Part shown: positions 18,842-27,374 of the stretch, piece by piece
Numbering within the stretch: position 1 is the stretch's first letter
Layout: each line of letters opens with the position of its first letter
DNA from: Gammaproteobacteria bacterium MFB021
Lineage (GTDB): Bacteria; Pseudomonadota; Gammaproteobacteria; Pseudomonadales; Halomonadaceae
Assembly: GCA_000737985.1 (NCBI GenBank)
Contig: JNVT01000019.1
Coordinates: 1 to 48,903 of the forward strand
Reading direction: 5' to 3'
DNA length: 48,903 nucleotides
Translations under genes and position numbers: made by a program
Notes under the pieces: model-generated
What the model was told of the DNA's origin: nothing
Database searches by the model: none
What the model saw: only the letters and a program-made list of their open reading frames with translations

Positions 18842-19504
18842 ATGCGGGTAATGCTGGTGGAAGACGACCCCCTGCTCGGCGAAGGGGTGGTCGAGGTGCT
18901 GCGGCGCGAGAACATGACGCCGGAGTGGCTGAGCGAAGGGCAGGGCGTGTGCGAAGCGCTGACGCACTCGGCCTTCGATGCGCTGATCCTGGATGTCGGC
19001 CTGCCCGATATCGACGGATTCGAGGTGCTCAAGCGGTTGCGCGAGGCCCAGTGTCAGATACCGGTGCTGATGCTCACCGCCCGGGACGGGGTCGAAGACC
19101 GCATCCGCGGGCTCGACGGTGGCTGCGACGACTATCTGGTCAAGCCGTTCGATAGTGGCGAGCTGCTGGCGCGTCTGCGCGCGCTGGTCCGGCGCAGCGC
19201 CGGGCGCGCTTCGCCGCAGGTGACTCATGGTCTGCTCAGTCTCGATCCGGCCGCCCACGAGGTGCGTCTGGCGGGAGAGCTGATCCCGCTGGGGCGGCGC
19301 GAGCACGATCTGCTGGCCTATCTGATGACCCATCCGGGCCAGGTGTTTTCCCGCGACCAGCTGGTGGAGGTGCTCTACGGCTGGGATGCCGAGGTCGAAA
19401 GCAACGTCATCGAGGTGCATGTCCACCATCTGCGACGCAAGTTCGGCAGTCGCGTCGTCGCCACCGTGCGGCATGTCGGCTATCGCATGGGGGAGACCGG
19501 TTGA
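18842..19504 (+). CDS. OmpR-family response regulator (QseB/PmrA-like)
   Basis: The 220-residue regulator starts at ATG 18842 with the receiver domain first: acidic pocket VEDD (residues 6-9), phosphorylation site Asp51 in LILDVGLPDIDG, the conserved Thr/Ala in LTARDG and Lys101 in YLVKPF. A C-terminal winged-helix DNA-binding domain follows (residues ~125-218, ending VRHVGYRMG). Length and the motif GLDGGCDDYLVKPF place it with QseB, PmrA and BasR. Its stop overlaps the sensor kinase start by four bases, so the two are one operon. Targets are unknown; the divergent GT2-like gene and a PmrA-like box hint at envelope modification. Confidence 0.9.
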   Translation: MRVMLVEDDPLLGEGVVEVLRRENMTPEWLSEGQGVCEALTHSAFDALILDVGLPDIDGFEVLKRLREAQCQIPVLMLTARDGVEDRIRGLDGGCDDYLVKPFDSGELLARLRALVRRSAGRASPQVTHGLLSLDPAAHEVRLAGELIPLGRREHDLLAYLMTHPGQVFSRDQLVEVLYGWDAEVESNVIEVHVHHLRRKFGSRVVATVRHVGYRMGETG

Positions 19505-20895
19505 TTTCGATCAGACGCTATCTACGGCGCGTGCTGCTGATCTCGGTGACGTCGATCACCGCGGTGGCGGCGTTGTGGAGCTACTACGACACCCGCGACC
19601 AGATCGACGAGCTGTTCGATGCCGAGCTGGCTCAGACCACGCGCACCATGGTAGCGCTCTACTTCGCCTATCGCGCCGGCTCTGAAAACGACCAGGCCGC
19701 GCCGGTGGACATTCAGCTTGAGGCGCCGCTGGTGCCGGACAACGCCACCGATGCGCCGACCGCCCTGGGCCATCCCTATGAGAAGAAGCTGGGGTTCCAG
19801 GTATGGGACGAGCAGGGCCGCGCGCTGTTCGGCATGCAGCCGACCGGGGCGCTGCCGGCGCTCGAACGGCGCCCCGGCTACTCCCATGCGCGCAGCGGCG
19901 GTCACGACTGGCGCACCTTCACCCTGCACGACGAAACCCGCGGTGTGTGGGCCAGCGCCGCCCAGCGCGACGACGTGCGCGACGAGCTGACCTGGCAGAT
20001 CGCGCTGCGTAACCTGATGCCGCCGGTCATCGGGGTGCTGCTGATCGCACTGCTGATCCCGTTCGCCATTGCCCGCGGCTTCTCGCCGCTGTTACGCGTC
20101 AGCCGCCAGATCACCGCGCGCCAGCCCAACTTCCTCGAACCGCTGGATGCAAGCCAAGTGCCGGAGGAGATTCGCGGCATGGTCGATGCGCTCAATGGCC
20201 TGTTCGCACGTCTGGCCGAGACCCTGGAGAAGGAGCGCCGCTTCACCGCCAACGCCGCCCATGAACTGCGCACGCCGCTGGCGGCGGTCAAGGTCCATGC
20301 CCAGAATCTGCTCAGCGAGACCGACACCGAAAGCGCGCGGCGCGCGGCGCAGTCGATCATCAATGGGGTCGACCGCATGACCCGGGTGGTCGAGCAGCTG
20401 CTCACGCTGTCGCGGCTGGAGAGTGGCCAGGCGATCACCCGCCAGACCGTGCGCCTGGCGCGGCTGGGCAGCGAGCTGGCCCGCGACACCCAGCCGCTGG
20501 CCGCGCAGCGCGATATTCATCTGACCCAGCAGCTCCCCGAGGGGCTCAGCGTGCAGAGCTACGAGAATGGCCTCTATGTGCTGCTGCGCAATCTGCTCGA
20601 CAACGCCATGCGCTACACCCCCAGCGGTGGCCAGGTGCATCTGCGCATGGCCGCCGAAGCGACGCGGCTGCATATCGAGATCGCCGACACCGGCCCCGGT
20701 ATCCCGCCGCAGGATCGCCAGCGGGTGTTCGAGCGCTTCGTGCGTCTGGCGGGGCAGAAGACCAGCGGCTCGGGCCTGGGGCTGTCGATCGTCAAGGAGC
20801 TGGTCGAGCGTCTGGAGGGCGAGATTCGCCTCGACGACACCTCGCTGCCGGCGGCCAGCGGTCTCAGCGTTCATGTCTATCTACCGCTATCCTGA
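19501..20895 (+). CDS. Sensor histidine kinase (QseC/PmrB-like)
   Basis: The 464-residue inner-membrane kinase probably starts with TTG at 19501, overlapping the regulator stop (TTGA). Transmembrane segments lie at ~10-28 and ~172-192, with a periplasmic sensor domain of about 140 residues between them. A HAMP-like linker leads to HisKA with the phospho-accepting His254 in NAAHELRTPLAAVK. The ATPase domain shows NLLDNAMRYTP (N box), DTGPGIP (G1 box) and SGLGLSIVKELVE (G2 box). It is expected to phosphorylate Asp51 of its partner regulator. The signal is unknown; the ligand region resembles that of QseC in length. Confidence 0.9.
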   Translation: MISIRRYLRRVLLISVTSITAVAALWSYYDTRDQIDELFDAELAQTTRTMVALYFAYRAGSENDQAAPVDIQLEAPLVPDNATDAPTALGHPYEKKLGFQVWDEQGRALFGMQPTGALPALERRPGYSHARSGGHDWRTFTLHDETRGVWASAAQRDDVRDELTWQIALRNLMPPVIGVLLIALLIPFAIARGFSPLLRVSRQITARQPNFLEPLDASQVPEEIRGMVDALNGLFARLAETLEKERRFTANAAHELRTPLAAVKVHAQNLLSETDTESARRAAQSIINGVDRMTRVVEQLLTLSRLESGQAITRQTVRLARLGSELARDTQPLAAQRDIHLTQQLPEGLSVQSYENGLYVLLRNLLDNAMRYTPSGGQVHLRMAAEATRLHIEIADTGPGIPPQDRQRVFERFVRLAGQKTSGSGLGLSIVKELVERLEGEIRLDDTSLPAASGLSVHVYLPLS

Positions 20896-20903
20896 ACGTG
20901 AGC

Positions 20904-20933
20904 GGTAGCGCCGCGAGCGCTCGCGGCGCTACC
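20904..20933. repeat. Perfect 30-bp palindrome after the sensor kinase gene
   Basis: Two 15-base arms (20904-20918 and 20919-20933) are exactly complementary with no spacer. No T tract follows, so a factor-independent terminator is unlikely. In RNA it would form a very stable hairpin between the kinase stop (nine bases upstream) and the next gene, possibly lowering readthrough. Confidence 0.6.
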
Positions 20934-20983
20934 CGTCGGGGTGGTGCGGCCCGGCCACCGCACCCGTGAACGGGAGATGAGAG

Positions 20984-21316
20984 ATGCTGCGTTTCTGGGT
21001 GCCGCTGACGGCACTGATCGCCTTTTCGGCCTATACCGCCTATGCCATTGCCACCAGTGACCAGAGCCTGAGTGCCTTCGCCGGCGAGCTGATGCGCAAG
21101 CCGACCACCGCGCTGGTGGTGTTCGATGTCTACCTGGCACTGCTGATGCTGGCGGTGTGGATGTTCTTCGATGCCCAGCGCCGGGGGCACGGGATGGGCT
21201 ATCTGCTGGTGTTCTACGTGATCACCTTCTGCTTCGGTTCGGCCGGGCCGCTGGCCTATCTGACCCTGCGCGGATGGCGTGACTGGCGAGCCCCGCAGCG
21301 GCGCACGCGCTCATAG
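20984..21316 (+). CDS. Small three-helix membrane protein (DUF2834-like)
   Basis: The 110-residue protein has three hydrophobic segments at ~5-24, ~42-64 and ~72-95, with a basic tail. The layout, with an internal DVYLALLMLAVWMF helix and SAGPLAYLTLRGW at the end, is like DUF2834 proteins, whose role is unknown. A GGGAGATGAGAG stretch before the ATG can serve as ribosome binding site. It follows the sensor kinase on the same strand and its stop overlaps the convergent epmB stop by six bases. I cannot say more about its function. Confidence 0.65.
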   Translation: MLRFWVPLTALIAFSAYTAYAIATSDQSLSAFAGELMRKPTTALVVFDVYLALLMLAVWMFFDAQRRGHGMGYLLVFYVITFCFGSAGPLAYLTLRGWRDWRAPQRRTRS

Positions 21317-22336
21317 CGGGGTCTTGCTCGTCTCGCCGGGAATCTCGCGCACCAGCCGTGGCATCAGAAAGCCCGGCAGGCGCTCGCGCAGCGCTGCCAC
21401 CAGGGCCCTGGCGCTGTCGTCGTCGACATCGAAGTGGGCCGCGCCGCTGACCGGATCGAGCACGTGCAGGTAGTAGGGCAGCACGCCGGCGGCGAACAGC
21501 CGTTCTGACAGCTCGGCCAGGGTGTCCACCCGGTCGTTGATCCCGCGCAGCAGCACGCTCTGGTTGAGCAGGGTGACGCCGGCGGCCGCCAGGCGTCGGC
21601 AGGCGTCGACCACCGCGGCGTCGATCTCCTGGGCGTGATTGATGTGCAGTACCATCACCTTCTGCAGGCGTGTACCGCCGAGCCAGTCGAGCAGCGCGGT
21701 GTCGACCCGGTCGGGGATCACCACCGGCAGGCGGGAGTGGATGCGCAGGCGCTGAAGATGGGGGATCGCCTCCAGCCGTGCGACCAGTTCGGCAAGGCGC
21801 CGGTCCGGCGAGGCCAGCGGATCGCCGCCGGAGAGGATCACCTCACGGATCGAGGCGTCGCCGCGCAGATAGTCGAGGCTGGCGTCCCACTCGCGCATCG
21901 AGGGGGCATGCTCGGCATAGGGGAAGTGGCGCCGGAAGCAGTAGCGGCAGTTGATCGCGCAGGTCGGGCTGGCGATCAGCAGCACGCGCCCGGCATATTT
22001 GTGGATCAGCCCGGGGCGCGGGGTATGCTCGCGCTCGGCCAGCGGGTCGGCGACGAAGCCGCCGACGGCATCCTGCTCCGCTGCCAGCGGCAGCACCTGA
22101 CGCAGCAGCGGGTCGTCGGGATCGGCGTGGCGGATGCGCGCCAGGTAGGCTTCGGGCACCCGTACCGGGAACAGCGTGTGACCCGTACTGGCGCCGGGCA
22201 GCAGCGCCGGGTCGAGGCCGAGGCGCTGGCACAGTACCCGCGGGTCGCGGATCACCTCGCGCAGCTGGTGCTGCCAAGCCGCGGGAGCGCGCGATTCGGC
22301 TTCACGATGCACGGCGATCGGGGTTCGGGTTATCAT
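21311..22336 (-). CDS. epmB: EF-P beta-lysylation protein (lysine 2,3-aminomutase)
   Basis: EpmB is a radical SAM and PLP enzyme that turns L-lysine into R-beta-lysine, which EpmA attaches to elongation factor P. The ATG at 22336 gives 341 residues, like E. coli EpmB (342); a GTG nine bases upstream is the alternative. The radical SAM cluster is in TCAINCRYCFRRHFPY (Cys126, Cys130, Cys133), followed by EVILSGGDPLASPD. The C-terminal PGETSKTPL carries the likely PLP lysine (Lys338). It is divergent from efp with under 100 bases between, so the enzyme and its target pathway are physically linked. Confidence 0.95.
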   Translation of the reverse strand: MITRTPIAVHREAESRAPAAWQHQLREVIRDPRVLCQRLGLDPALLPGASTGHTLFPVRVPEAYLARIRHADPDDPLLRQVLPLAAEQDAVGGFVADPLAEREHTPRPGLIHKYAGRVLLIASPTCAINCRYCFRRHFPYAEHAPSMREWDASLDYLRGDASIREVILSGGDPLASPDRRLAELVARLEAIPHLQRLRIHSRLPVVIPDRVDTALLDWLGGTRLQKVMVLHINHAQEIDAAVVDACRRLAAAGVTLLNQSVLLRGINDRVDTLAELSERLFAAGVLPYYLHVLDPVSGAAHFDVDDDSARALVAALRERLPGFLMPRLVREIPGETSKTPL

Positions 22337-22425
22337 GCGGACCACCTGAGTTAGAACGCGCCCTGGCAGCGCTGTTACGGAATTCTCGTCGCGGACGCCC
22401 CGCGATCGTTCATTAGTGAGGAAAC

Positions 22426-22992
22426 ATGGCGAACTATTCTACCAACGAATTCAAGGGCGGCCTGAAAGTCATGCTGGATGGCGACCCGTGTAACATTCTC
22501 GAGAACGAATTCGTCAAGCCCGGCAAGGGCCAGGCGTTCAACCGCGTCAAGCTGCGCAACCTGATCACCGGTCGGGTCTGGGAGCGTACCTTCAAGTCGG
22601 GCGAGTCGCTCGAGGGCGCCGACGTCATGGACCTCGACATGGAGTACCTCTACACCGACGGTGACATGTGGCACTTCATGAAAACCGACGGCTCGTTCGA
22701 GCAGTACGCGGTGGACAAGAAAGCCATCGGCGACGTCGAGAAGTGGCTCAAGGAGCAGGCGGTCTACACCGTCACCCTGTGGAACGACAACGCCATCGCC
22801 GTCAGCCCGCCCAACTTCCTCGAGCTCGAAGTGGTCGAGACCGACCCGGGTCTCAAGGGTGACACCGCCCAGGGCGGTTCCAAGCCGGCGACGCTCTCCT
22901 CCGGTGCGGTGGTTCGTGTCCCGCTGTTCATCAACCAGGGCGAAGTGCTCCGGATCGATACGCGCAGCGGTGAGTACGTCTCCCGCGCCTGA
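22426..22992 (+). CDS. efp: Elongation factor P
   Basis: EF-P relieves ribosome stalling at polyproline stretches. The 188-residue protein has the standard three beta-barrel domains. The modified lysine is Lys34 in [13 protein letters not shown], the form that receives beta-lysine from EpmA in gammaproteobacteria. Other signatures are [19 protein letters not shown] and the C-terminal [23 protein letters not shown] clear GAGGAAAC ribosome binding site precedes the ATG. A TATCAT hexamer (22331-22336), overlapping the epmB start, is a possible -10 box. A terminator-like hairpin follows, then an SDR gene and epmA. Confidence 0.97.
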   Translation: MANYSTNEFKGGLKVMLDGDPCNILENEFVKPGKGQAFNRVKLRNLITGRVWERTFKSGESLEGADVMDLDMEYLYTDGDMWHFMKTDGSFEQYAVDKKAIGDVEKWLKEQAVYTVTLWNDNAIAVSPPNFLELEVVETDPGLKGDTAQGGSKPATLSSGAVVRVPLFINQGEVLRIDTRSGEYVSRA

Positions 22993-23050
22993 TCCTGGCG
23001 CCGCACCGGCGCTGAGATCGCACCGGTGCAAGCGAGGTATCAGCCAGATT

Positions 23051-23080
23051 GGCCACGCTTCGGCGTGGCCTTCTGCGTTT
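23051..23080 (+). terminator. Terminator-like hairpin after efp
   Basis: A perfect 8-bp stem (23051-23058 with 23063-23070) has a TTCG tetraloop, which is very stable. The following TTCTGCGTTTTC is only a partial T tract, so some readthrough into the SDR gene is likely. Confidence 0.6.
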
Positions 23081-23160
23081 TCTGCCGGCAGCGGCCGCGG
23101 GGTGGAATGGCCTGCGTGCTCGAGCCGTTGATCGCGGCGGCGCCGTGGGAGGAGATCGGG

Positions 23161-23931
23161 ATGGGCAGACTGACGGGGCGGACCGCTCTGATCACCGGCG
23201 CGGCCAGCGGCATCGGCCTGGCCACGGCGTTGCGCTTTGCCGCCGAGGGCGCGGCACTGGCCCTGCTCGATCGCGACCGGGCGGCGCTGACGCGCGTCTG
23301 CGAGCGTGTCGAACGGGAGAGCGGCCGCCGTGTGGTGGGCGTCGAGGCCGACGTCGCCGAGGCCGATGACGTCGGCCGTGCGGTGGCCGAGGCCGCAGCG
23401 GCGCTCGGGCCGCTCGAACTGCTGGTCAATGCCGCCGGGGTCAATGTCTTCAGCGACCCGCTGACCACCGACGAGGCGAGCTGGCGGCGCTGTCTGGCGA
23501 TCAATCTGGAAGGTGCCTGGCATGTGATCCAGGCGCTGCTGCCGGAGATGCTGGCACGCGGCTATGGCCATGTGGTCAACATCGCTTCGGTGCACGGCCA
23601 CAAGATCATTCCCGGCGCCTTTCCCTACCCGGTGGCCAAGCATGGTCTGATCGGGCTGACCCGCGCGCTCGGCATCGAGTACGCCGCCCGCGGGCTGCGC
23701 TTCAACTCGATTTCGCCGGGGCTGATCCGTACCCCCTCGGCCCAGGCGTGGCTGGATGGCCTCGACGACAGCGAGCGCCAGCGCCAGATTGCGCTGCTGC
23801 CGTGCCAGCGCATCGGCGAAGCGGAGGAGGTGGCCAACACCGCCCTGTTCCTGGCCAGCGACGAGGCGCGTTTCATCAATGCCACCGATATCCTGATCGA
23901 CGGTGGCCGCAGCCAGGTCTATCACACGTGA
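23161..23931 (+). CDS. Short-chain dehydrogenase/reductase between efp and epmA
   Basis: The 256-residue classical SDR starts at ATG 23161 behind a strong GGGAGGAG site (23147-23154). It shows the cofactor glycine motif TGAASGIG, LVNAAG, the catalytic serine region NIASVHG, and Tyr-x-x-x-Lys as YPVAK, then FNSISPGLIRTP. It resembles 3-hydroxybutyrate dehydrogenase- and FabG-like enzymes, but the substrate cannot be read from sequence. Its stop lies two bases before the epmA ATG, so the two are probably cotranscribed and coupled. In Bacillus subtilis an SDR (YmfI) finishes EF-P modification by a different chemistry; a role here is only a hypothesis. Confidence 0.88.
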   Translation: MGRLTGRTALITGAASGIGLATALRFAAEGAALALLDRDRAALTRVCERVERESGRRVVGVEADVAEADDVGRAVAEAAAALGPLELLVNAAGVNVFSDPLTTDEASWRRCLAINLEGAWHVIQALLPEMLARGYGHVVNIASVHGHKIIPGAFPYPVAKHGLIGLTRALGIEYAARGLRFNSISPGLIRTPSAQAWLDGLDDSERQRQIALLPCQRIGEAEEVANTALFLASDEARFINATDILIDGGRSQVYHT

Positions 23932-23933
23932 CG

Positions 23934-24911
23934 ATGACCCCCAGCCCGGACGACTGGCAGCCCTCGGCAACGCGCGAGACGCTGCGCCAGCGAGCGCGGC
24001 TGCTGGAGGCGGTGCGCGCCTTCTTCGCCGCCCGCGACGTGCTCGAGGTGGAGACCCCGATCCTCGGCCATGCCGGGAGTACCGACCCGCATCTCGATTC
24101 GCTCTCACTGAGCGCGACCACCCCCGCCGGGCGCGAGACGCTGTGGCTGCAGACCTCGCCGGAGTTCCACATGAAGCGCCTGCTGGCGGCGGGCAGCGGC
24201 CCGATCTTCCAGCTCGCCCGCAGCTTTCGCGATGGCGAAGTGGGGCGGCGCCACAATATCGAGTTCACCATGCTCGAGTGGTACCGCCCCGGTTTCTCGC
24301 TGGGGGCGCTGATCGACGAGTGCGAGGCGCTGATCCGCGCGCTGATGCCGGCGGCCGGCCCTGCTCGCCGGCGGCGCTATCGCGAGTTGTTCCGCGGGGC
24401 GCTGGCGCTCGACCCCTTCACCTCGCCGTTGGCCGAGCTGCAGCGGGTGGCGGGCGAGCGTGGCGGGCTCGACATGTCAGACAGCGACCGCGACGGCTGT
24501 CTGGATCTGCTGATGAGTCTGGTCATCGAGCCGACACTGGGGCGCGAGGGTATCGATGTGGTGGTCGACTATCCCGCCAGTCAGGCGGCGCTGGCGCGCA
24601 AGCGGGTCGATGAGGAGGGCACCGAGGTTGCGTCTCGCTTCGAGATCTACCTGCAGGGTATCGAACTCGCCAACGGCTATGACGAGCTGACCGATGCCCA
24701 GGAGCAGGCCGCCCGCTTCGCGGATGACAACCGTCAACGCGCGGCGCTTCACAAGCCGGTCGTGGATGTCGACTGCCGGCTCGTCGCTGCTCTGGCCCAC
24801 GGCATGCCCGCGGGCAGCGGGGTGGCGCTGGGGATCGACCGTCTGATTCAGCTGGCGCTGGGCAAGGCGTCGATTGCCGAAGTCATGGCGTTCCCGACGC
24901 CCCGCTGCTGA
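23934..24911 (+). CDS. epmA: EF-P lysine aminoacylase
   Basis: EpmA is a LysRS paralogue that ligates R-beta-lysine to Lys34 of EF-P. The ATG at 23934 gives 325 residues, equal to E. coli EpmA; a GTG at 23928 overlapping the SDR stop is the alternative. It has the class II synthetase core only, without the anticodon-binding domain. Motif 2 lies in SPEFHMKRLLAAGSGPIFQL and FRDGEVGRRHNIEFTMLEWY; motif 3 is GSGVALGIDRLIQLALG near the C-terminus. With epmB and efp it completes the beta-lysylation pathway within 3.6 kb. No epmC hydroxylase is seen in this window. Confidence 0.95.
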   Translation: MTPSPDDWQPSATRETLRQRARLLEAVRAFFAARDVLEVETPILGHAGSTDPHLDSLSLSATTPAGRETLWLQTSPEFHMKRLLAAGSGPIFQLARSFRDGEVGRRHNIEFTMLEWYRPGFSLGALIDECEALIRALMPAAGPARRRRYRELFRGALALDPFTSPLAELQRVAGERGGLDMSDSDRDGCLDLLMSLVIEPTLGREGIDVVVDYPASQAALARKRVDEEGTEVASRFEIYLQGIELANGYDELTDAQEQAARFADDNRQRAALHKPVVDVDCRLVAALAHGMPAGSGVALGIDRLIQLALGKASIAEVMAFPTPRC

Positions 24912-25007
24912 CCGGCCATGGCGCTATCACCACCCCGTCGGTAGCGGCGCCTGCGCTGGCGAGGCGATCGGCGCGACGCGTCAGTACCTTCCGAGATGCA
25001 CAGCGCT

Positions 25008-25424
25008 TCAATCATCGACTCGCCCGCGCAGACGTTTCTTCTGGCCATGTTTGGTCTTTTGATCGACTCGCTTGCGTTTGGCGCTGCGGCTCGGCTTGGT
25101 CGCTTGGCGCGGTTTGTCGCCGTAGAGCACGGGTTTGATCAGCTGTTTCAGCCGGACGCGTGCCGCCTCCCGGTTGAGCTCCTGAGTCCGATGCTCCTGC
25201 GACTTGATCACGATGATGCCGTCGCGAGTGATGCGTTTGTCACTCAGGGCCAGCAGCTTCTCCTTGAACCCGGGATGCAGGCTGGAGGCGCGGATATCGA
25301 AGCGCAGATGAATCGCCGAGGAGACCTTGTTGACGTTCTGGCCGCCGGCACCCTGGGCGCGCACGGCGATGAGTTCGATCTCGTGGTCGGGGATCGAGAC
25401 GTTGCGCGAAATCTCTAGTGCCAT
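25008..25424 (-). CDS. arfB: Peptidyl-tRNA hydrolase ArfB (ribosome rescue)
   Basis: ArfB (YaeJ) frees ribosomes stalled at the end of truncated mRNA by hydrolysing the peptidyl-tRNA. The 138-residue protein has the RF1/RF2-like catalytic GGQ at Gly27-Gly28-Gln29 in VRAQGAGGQNVNKVSSAIHL. It ends in a long basic tail (KPSRSAKRKRVDQKTKHG and beyond) that in this family threads the empty mRNA channel. It is convergent with epmA and stands alone. Length matches E. coli (140). The 220-base gap upstream holds only a 9-bp hairpin without a T tract (25530-25555). Confidence 0.95.
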   Translation of the reverse strand: MALEISRNVSIPDHEIELIAVRAQGAGGQNVNKVSSAIHLRFDIRASSLHPGFKEKLLALSDKRITRDGIIVIKSQEHRTQELNREAARVRLKQLIKPVLYGDKPRQATKPSRSAKRKRVDQKTKHGQKKRLRGRVDD

Positions 25425-25647
25425 TCACGGGACCTCACGTGTCGCGGGAAATGATAACAGGGGGCGAGATCGCACGGCGTGGCAGCGGGGACGGGTGTCT
25501 GGCGAAGCGGCGCTGGTGCACCATGATGATCTCGCCCCTGGGAAGCGGGGCGAGACAAGGTAGCGGCGCCACCCGCTGAGTGCAATAGACGAGGCGATGG
25601 CGACCTGGCCTCGCTCGTCACCACACCGTGCTGCCGAGCGCCGCTCC

Positions 25648-27024
25648 CTACTGGCTCGCGCGAGGCAGCGGTAGCACCGTGAAGACGCTGTCGGCGCCGG
25701 CGATACCGAAGTCGTTGTCGTTGGCGAGCAGCAGATGCCGGTCATCGATGATGGCGACGCCCTCGACCTTGCTGACCAGCTCGGGGGCATCGGTCAGCGA
25801 GTCGAATATTCGCTGCTTCGTCACCGGCACGACACCGGCACTGGCGGGGTTGTCCAGCTGGGCCAGCGTCGGGCGCGTGTCGAGGGCGTCGTACCGGCCG
25901 CCCAGCAGGTCGCTCGCGGCACTCGCATCGATTCGATAGAGCTTGGTGGTCTTGTCGATACGCTCGAGCACGATCAGTTGGCCGTCGGGCAGCATGCTCA
26001 TCTCGCTCACCTTGACGTCGCTCTGCCTGGCGCCGGCGTCGCCGCGCCCGCTGGCGGTATCGAAAAAGGTCTCCGGTGTGTCCAGGCGGTAGAGGTATTC
26101 GTGGGCGATACCGGCGAAGTCTCCCTGGACGTTTAGATGGGCCGCGAACAGGCGAAGGTTGCGCGAAGTCTTGTAGGCCGCCTTGTCTGGATTGGCCAAC
26201 GGGCTCTGCAGTGCGAAATAGAGCGTGCGGCCATCCGGTGACAAGGCCAGCGATTCGATACCCCGGTTGAGCTTGCGCCATGAAAGGATGCTGGGCAGCT
26301 CGCCGCTGATCGGATAGGTGGCGGCCTTCAGATCCGCGACTTCATTGGCCGGTACCAGACGCTGCAGCACGCGTCCGTCGGCGGCGACGTGGACCAGGCT
26401 GGGGCCGTACTCCTCGCCCAGCCAGAAGCTGCCATCGGCCAGGCGCACCAGTCCCTCGGGGTCGAGCCCATCGGGATCCAAGGGTAGCTGCCGGCCCTTG
26501 GCATCATAGGCGTTCTCGGTATCGGTCACGGTGAGCGGGTTGCTGATGCCCGAGAGGGGATTGCCGTTGGCGTCCTTGAGGTCGATGCGCCGCTCGGTCT
26601 TGGTGGTGAGCTGGCCGTCGGCGTCGGCGCCCAGCCGGATGAACGCGATTTGCGGCGTGAACTGGGGCAGGGGAAAGATCTTGCCGGCATCGTCGACGCC
26701 CTGAGCATCACGACAGAATTCCGCTACGCCAACGAGCTGACCGCTGGCATCGCAGTGGATGTTGGGTCCGCGATCGGTCAGCGTATAGACGAGATTGGCG
26801 GGATCTCCCGGGCGATGGGTGGCACTGCTTGCGTAGCCGAGGGTCAGGGGGAGCTGCCTGCCCCCGGGAAAGACCACTTCGGCCAACGGCGTGTCCAGGG
26901 TGGCGCTGCCGGTCCCGATGGCGGCGGAAGTCGCGCCCGTGATATCGGCTAGTGCGCTATCGAAGCTGGCCAGTGCCATGACCAGGGGCAGTAGACGCAC
27001 GGCGAGAGCGGTAGTGCGGGGCAT
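25648..27024 (-). CDS. Secreted esterase-like phytase-family protein
   Basis: From ATG 27024 the protein has 458 residues with a signal peptide (PRTTALAVRLLPLVMALASF, cleavage likely after the SALA around residue 27). The rest fits the 'esterase-like activity of phytase' family, a predicted beta-propeller: segments such as VYTLTDRGPNIHCD, LDPEGLVRLADGSFWLGEEY, RGIESLALSPDGRTLYFALQ and VEGVAIIDDRHLLLANDNDFG mark successive blades. Acid residues in DPEGL, GEEYGP and VEGVA probably bind metal. It is expected in the periplasm or outside the cell, possibly releasing phosphate from organic esters; the substrate is not known. A GGAG site precedes the start. Confidence 0.82.
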   Translation of the reverse strand: MPRTTALAVRLLPLVMALASFDSALADITGATSAAIGTGSATLDTPLAEVVFPGGRQLPLTLGYASSATHRPGDPANLVYTLTDRGPNIHCDASGQLVGVAEFCRDAQGVDDAGKIFPLPQFTPQIAFIRLGADADGQLTTKTERRIDLKDANGNPLSGISNPLTVTDTENAYDAKGRQLPLDPDGLDPEGLVRLADGSFWLGEEYGPSLVHVAADGRVLQRLVPANEVADLKAATYPISGELPSILSWRKLNRGIESLALSPDGRTLYFALQSPLANPDKAAYKTSRNLRLFAAHLNVQGDFAGIAHEYLYRLDTPETFFDTASGRGDAGARQSDVKVSEMSMLPDGQLIVLERIDKTTKLYRIDASAASDLLGGRYDALDTRPTLAQLDNPASAGVVPVTKQRIFDSLTDAPELVSKVEGVAIIDDRHLLLANDNDFGIAGADSVFTVLPLPRASQ

Positions 27025-27373
27025 ATGAACGTTCTCCGACACGCAAAACATCAAGCCTGACACACGCCGCGTGTCGAAAAGGTTTCGGTTTTATGTCATT
27101 GAGACCAACGTCTAGCACCTAATGTCGACCAGTATTGAAATGTTGCTTACCATGCATGCGCTGCCAGTTTGGGGTTGTCGGAGAGACGGAGCACACTTCC
27201 GGTATACGCAGCATTTATTGATGAATGTTATCCGTTAATGACAGATTCAGAAGTGGAAGAGGCATTGTCTATTCAGCCGATTCCCGCTGCGCTTAGGAGC
27301 AGATGAGCCTTTCTCTTTCTTTTAGAAACATTGTGCGTCTATCGTCGGGTTTTTAGCAAGGTGGGGGCTAAAA
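27025..27373. other. AT-richer intergenic stretch before the LysE-type gene
   Basis: About 350 bases separate the divergent esterase-like and LysE-type genes. Base composition drops clearly below that of the surrounding core genes from about 27060 onwards. I find no open frame of note and no tRNA. The only structure I see is an 8-bp stem at 27350-27357 with 27367-27374, with the purine-rich ribosome binding site in its loop. It may hold the promoters of both genes. Confidence 0.6.
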
Positions 27374-27374
27374 A
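27350..27374 (+). promoter_or_regulatory. Hairpin enclosing the ribosome binding site of the LysE-type gene
   Basis: TTTTTAGC (27350-27357) pairs with GCTAAAAA (27367-27374); the last A is the first base of the start codon. The loop AAGGTGGGG contains the ribosome binding site. Folding would occupy the start codon, so translation control is possible, but the stem is mostly A-T and weak. Confidence 0.35.

Noticed and set aside
24912-25007. tRNA or small RNA in the epmA-arfB gap
   Set aside because: No cloverleaf, terminator or T tract could be found in this short convergent gap.
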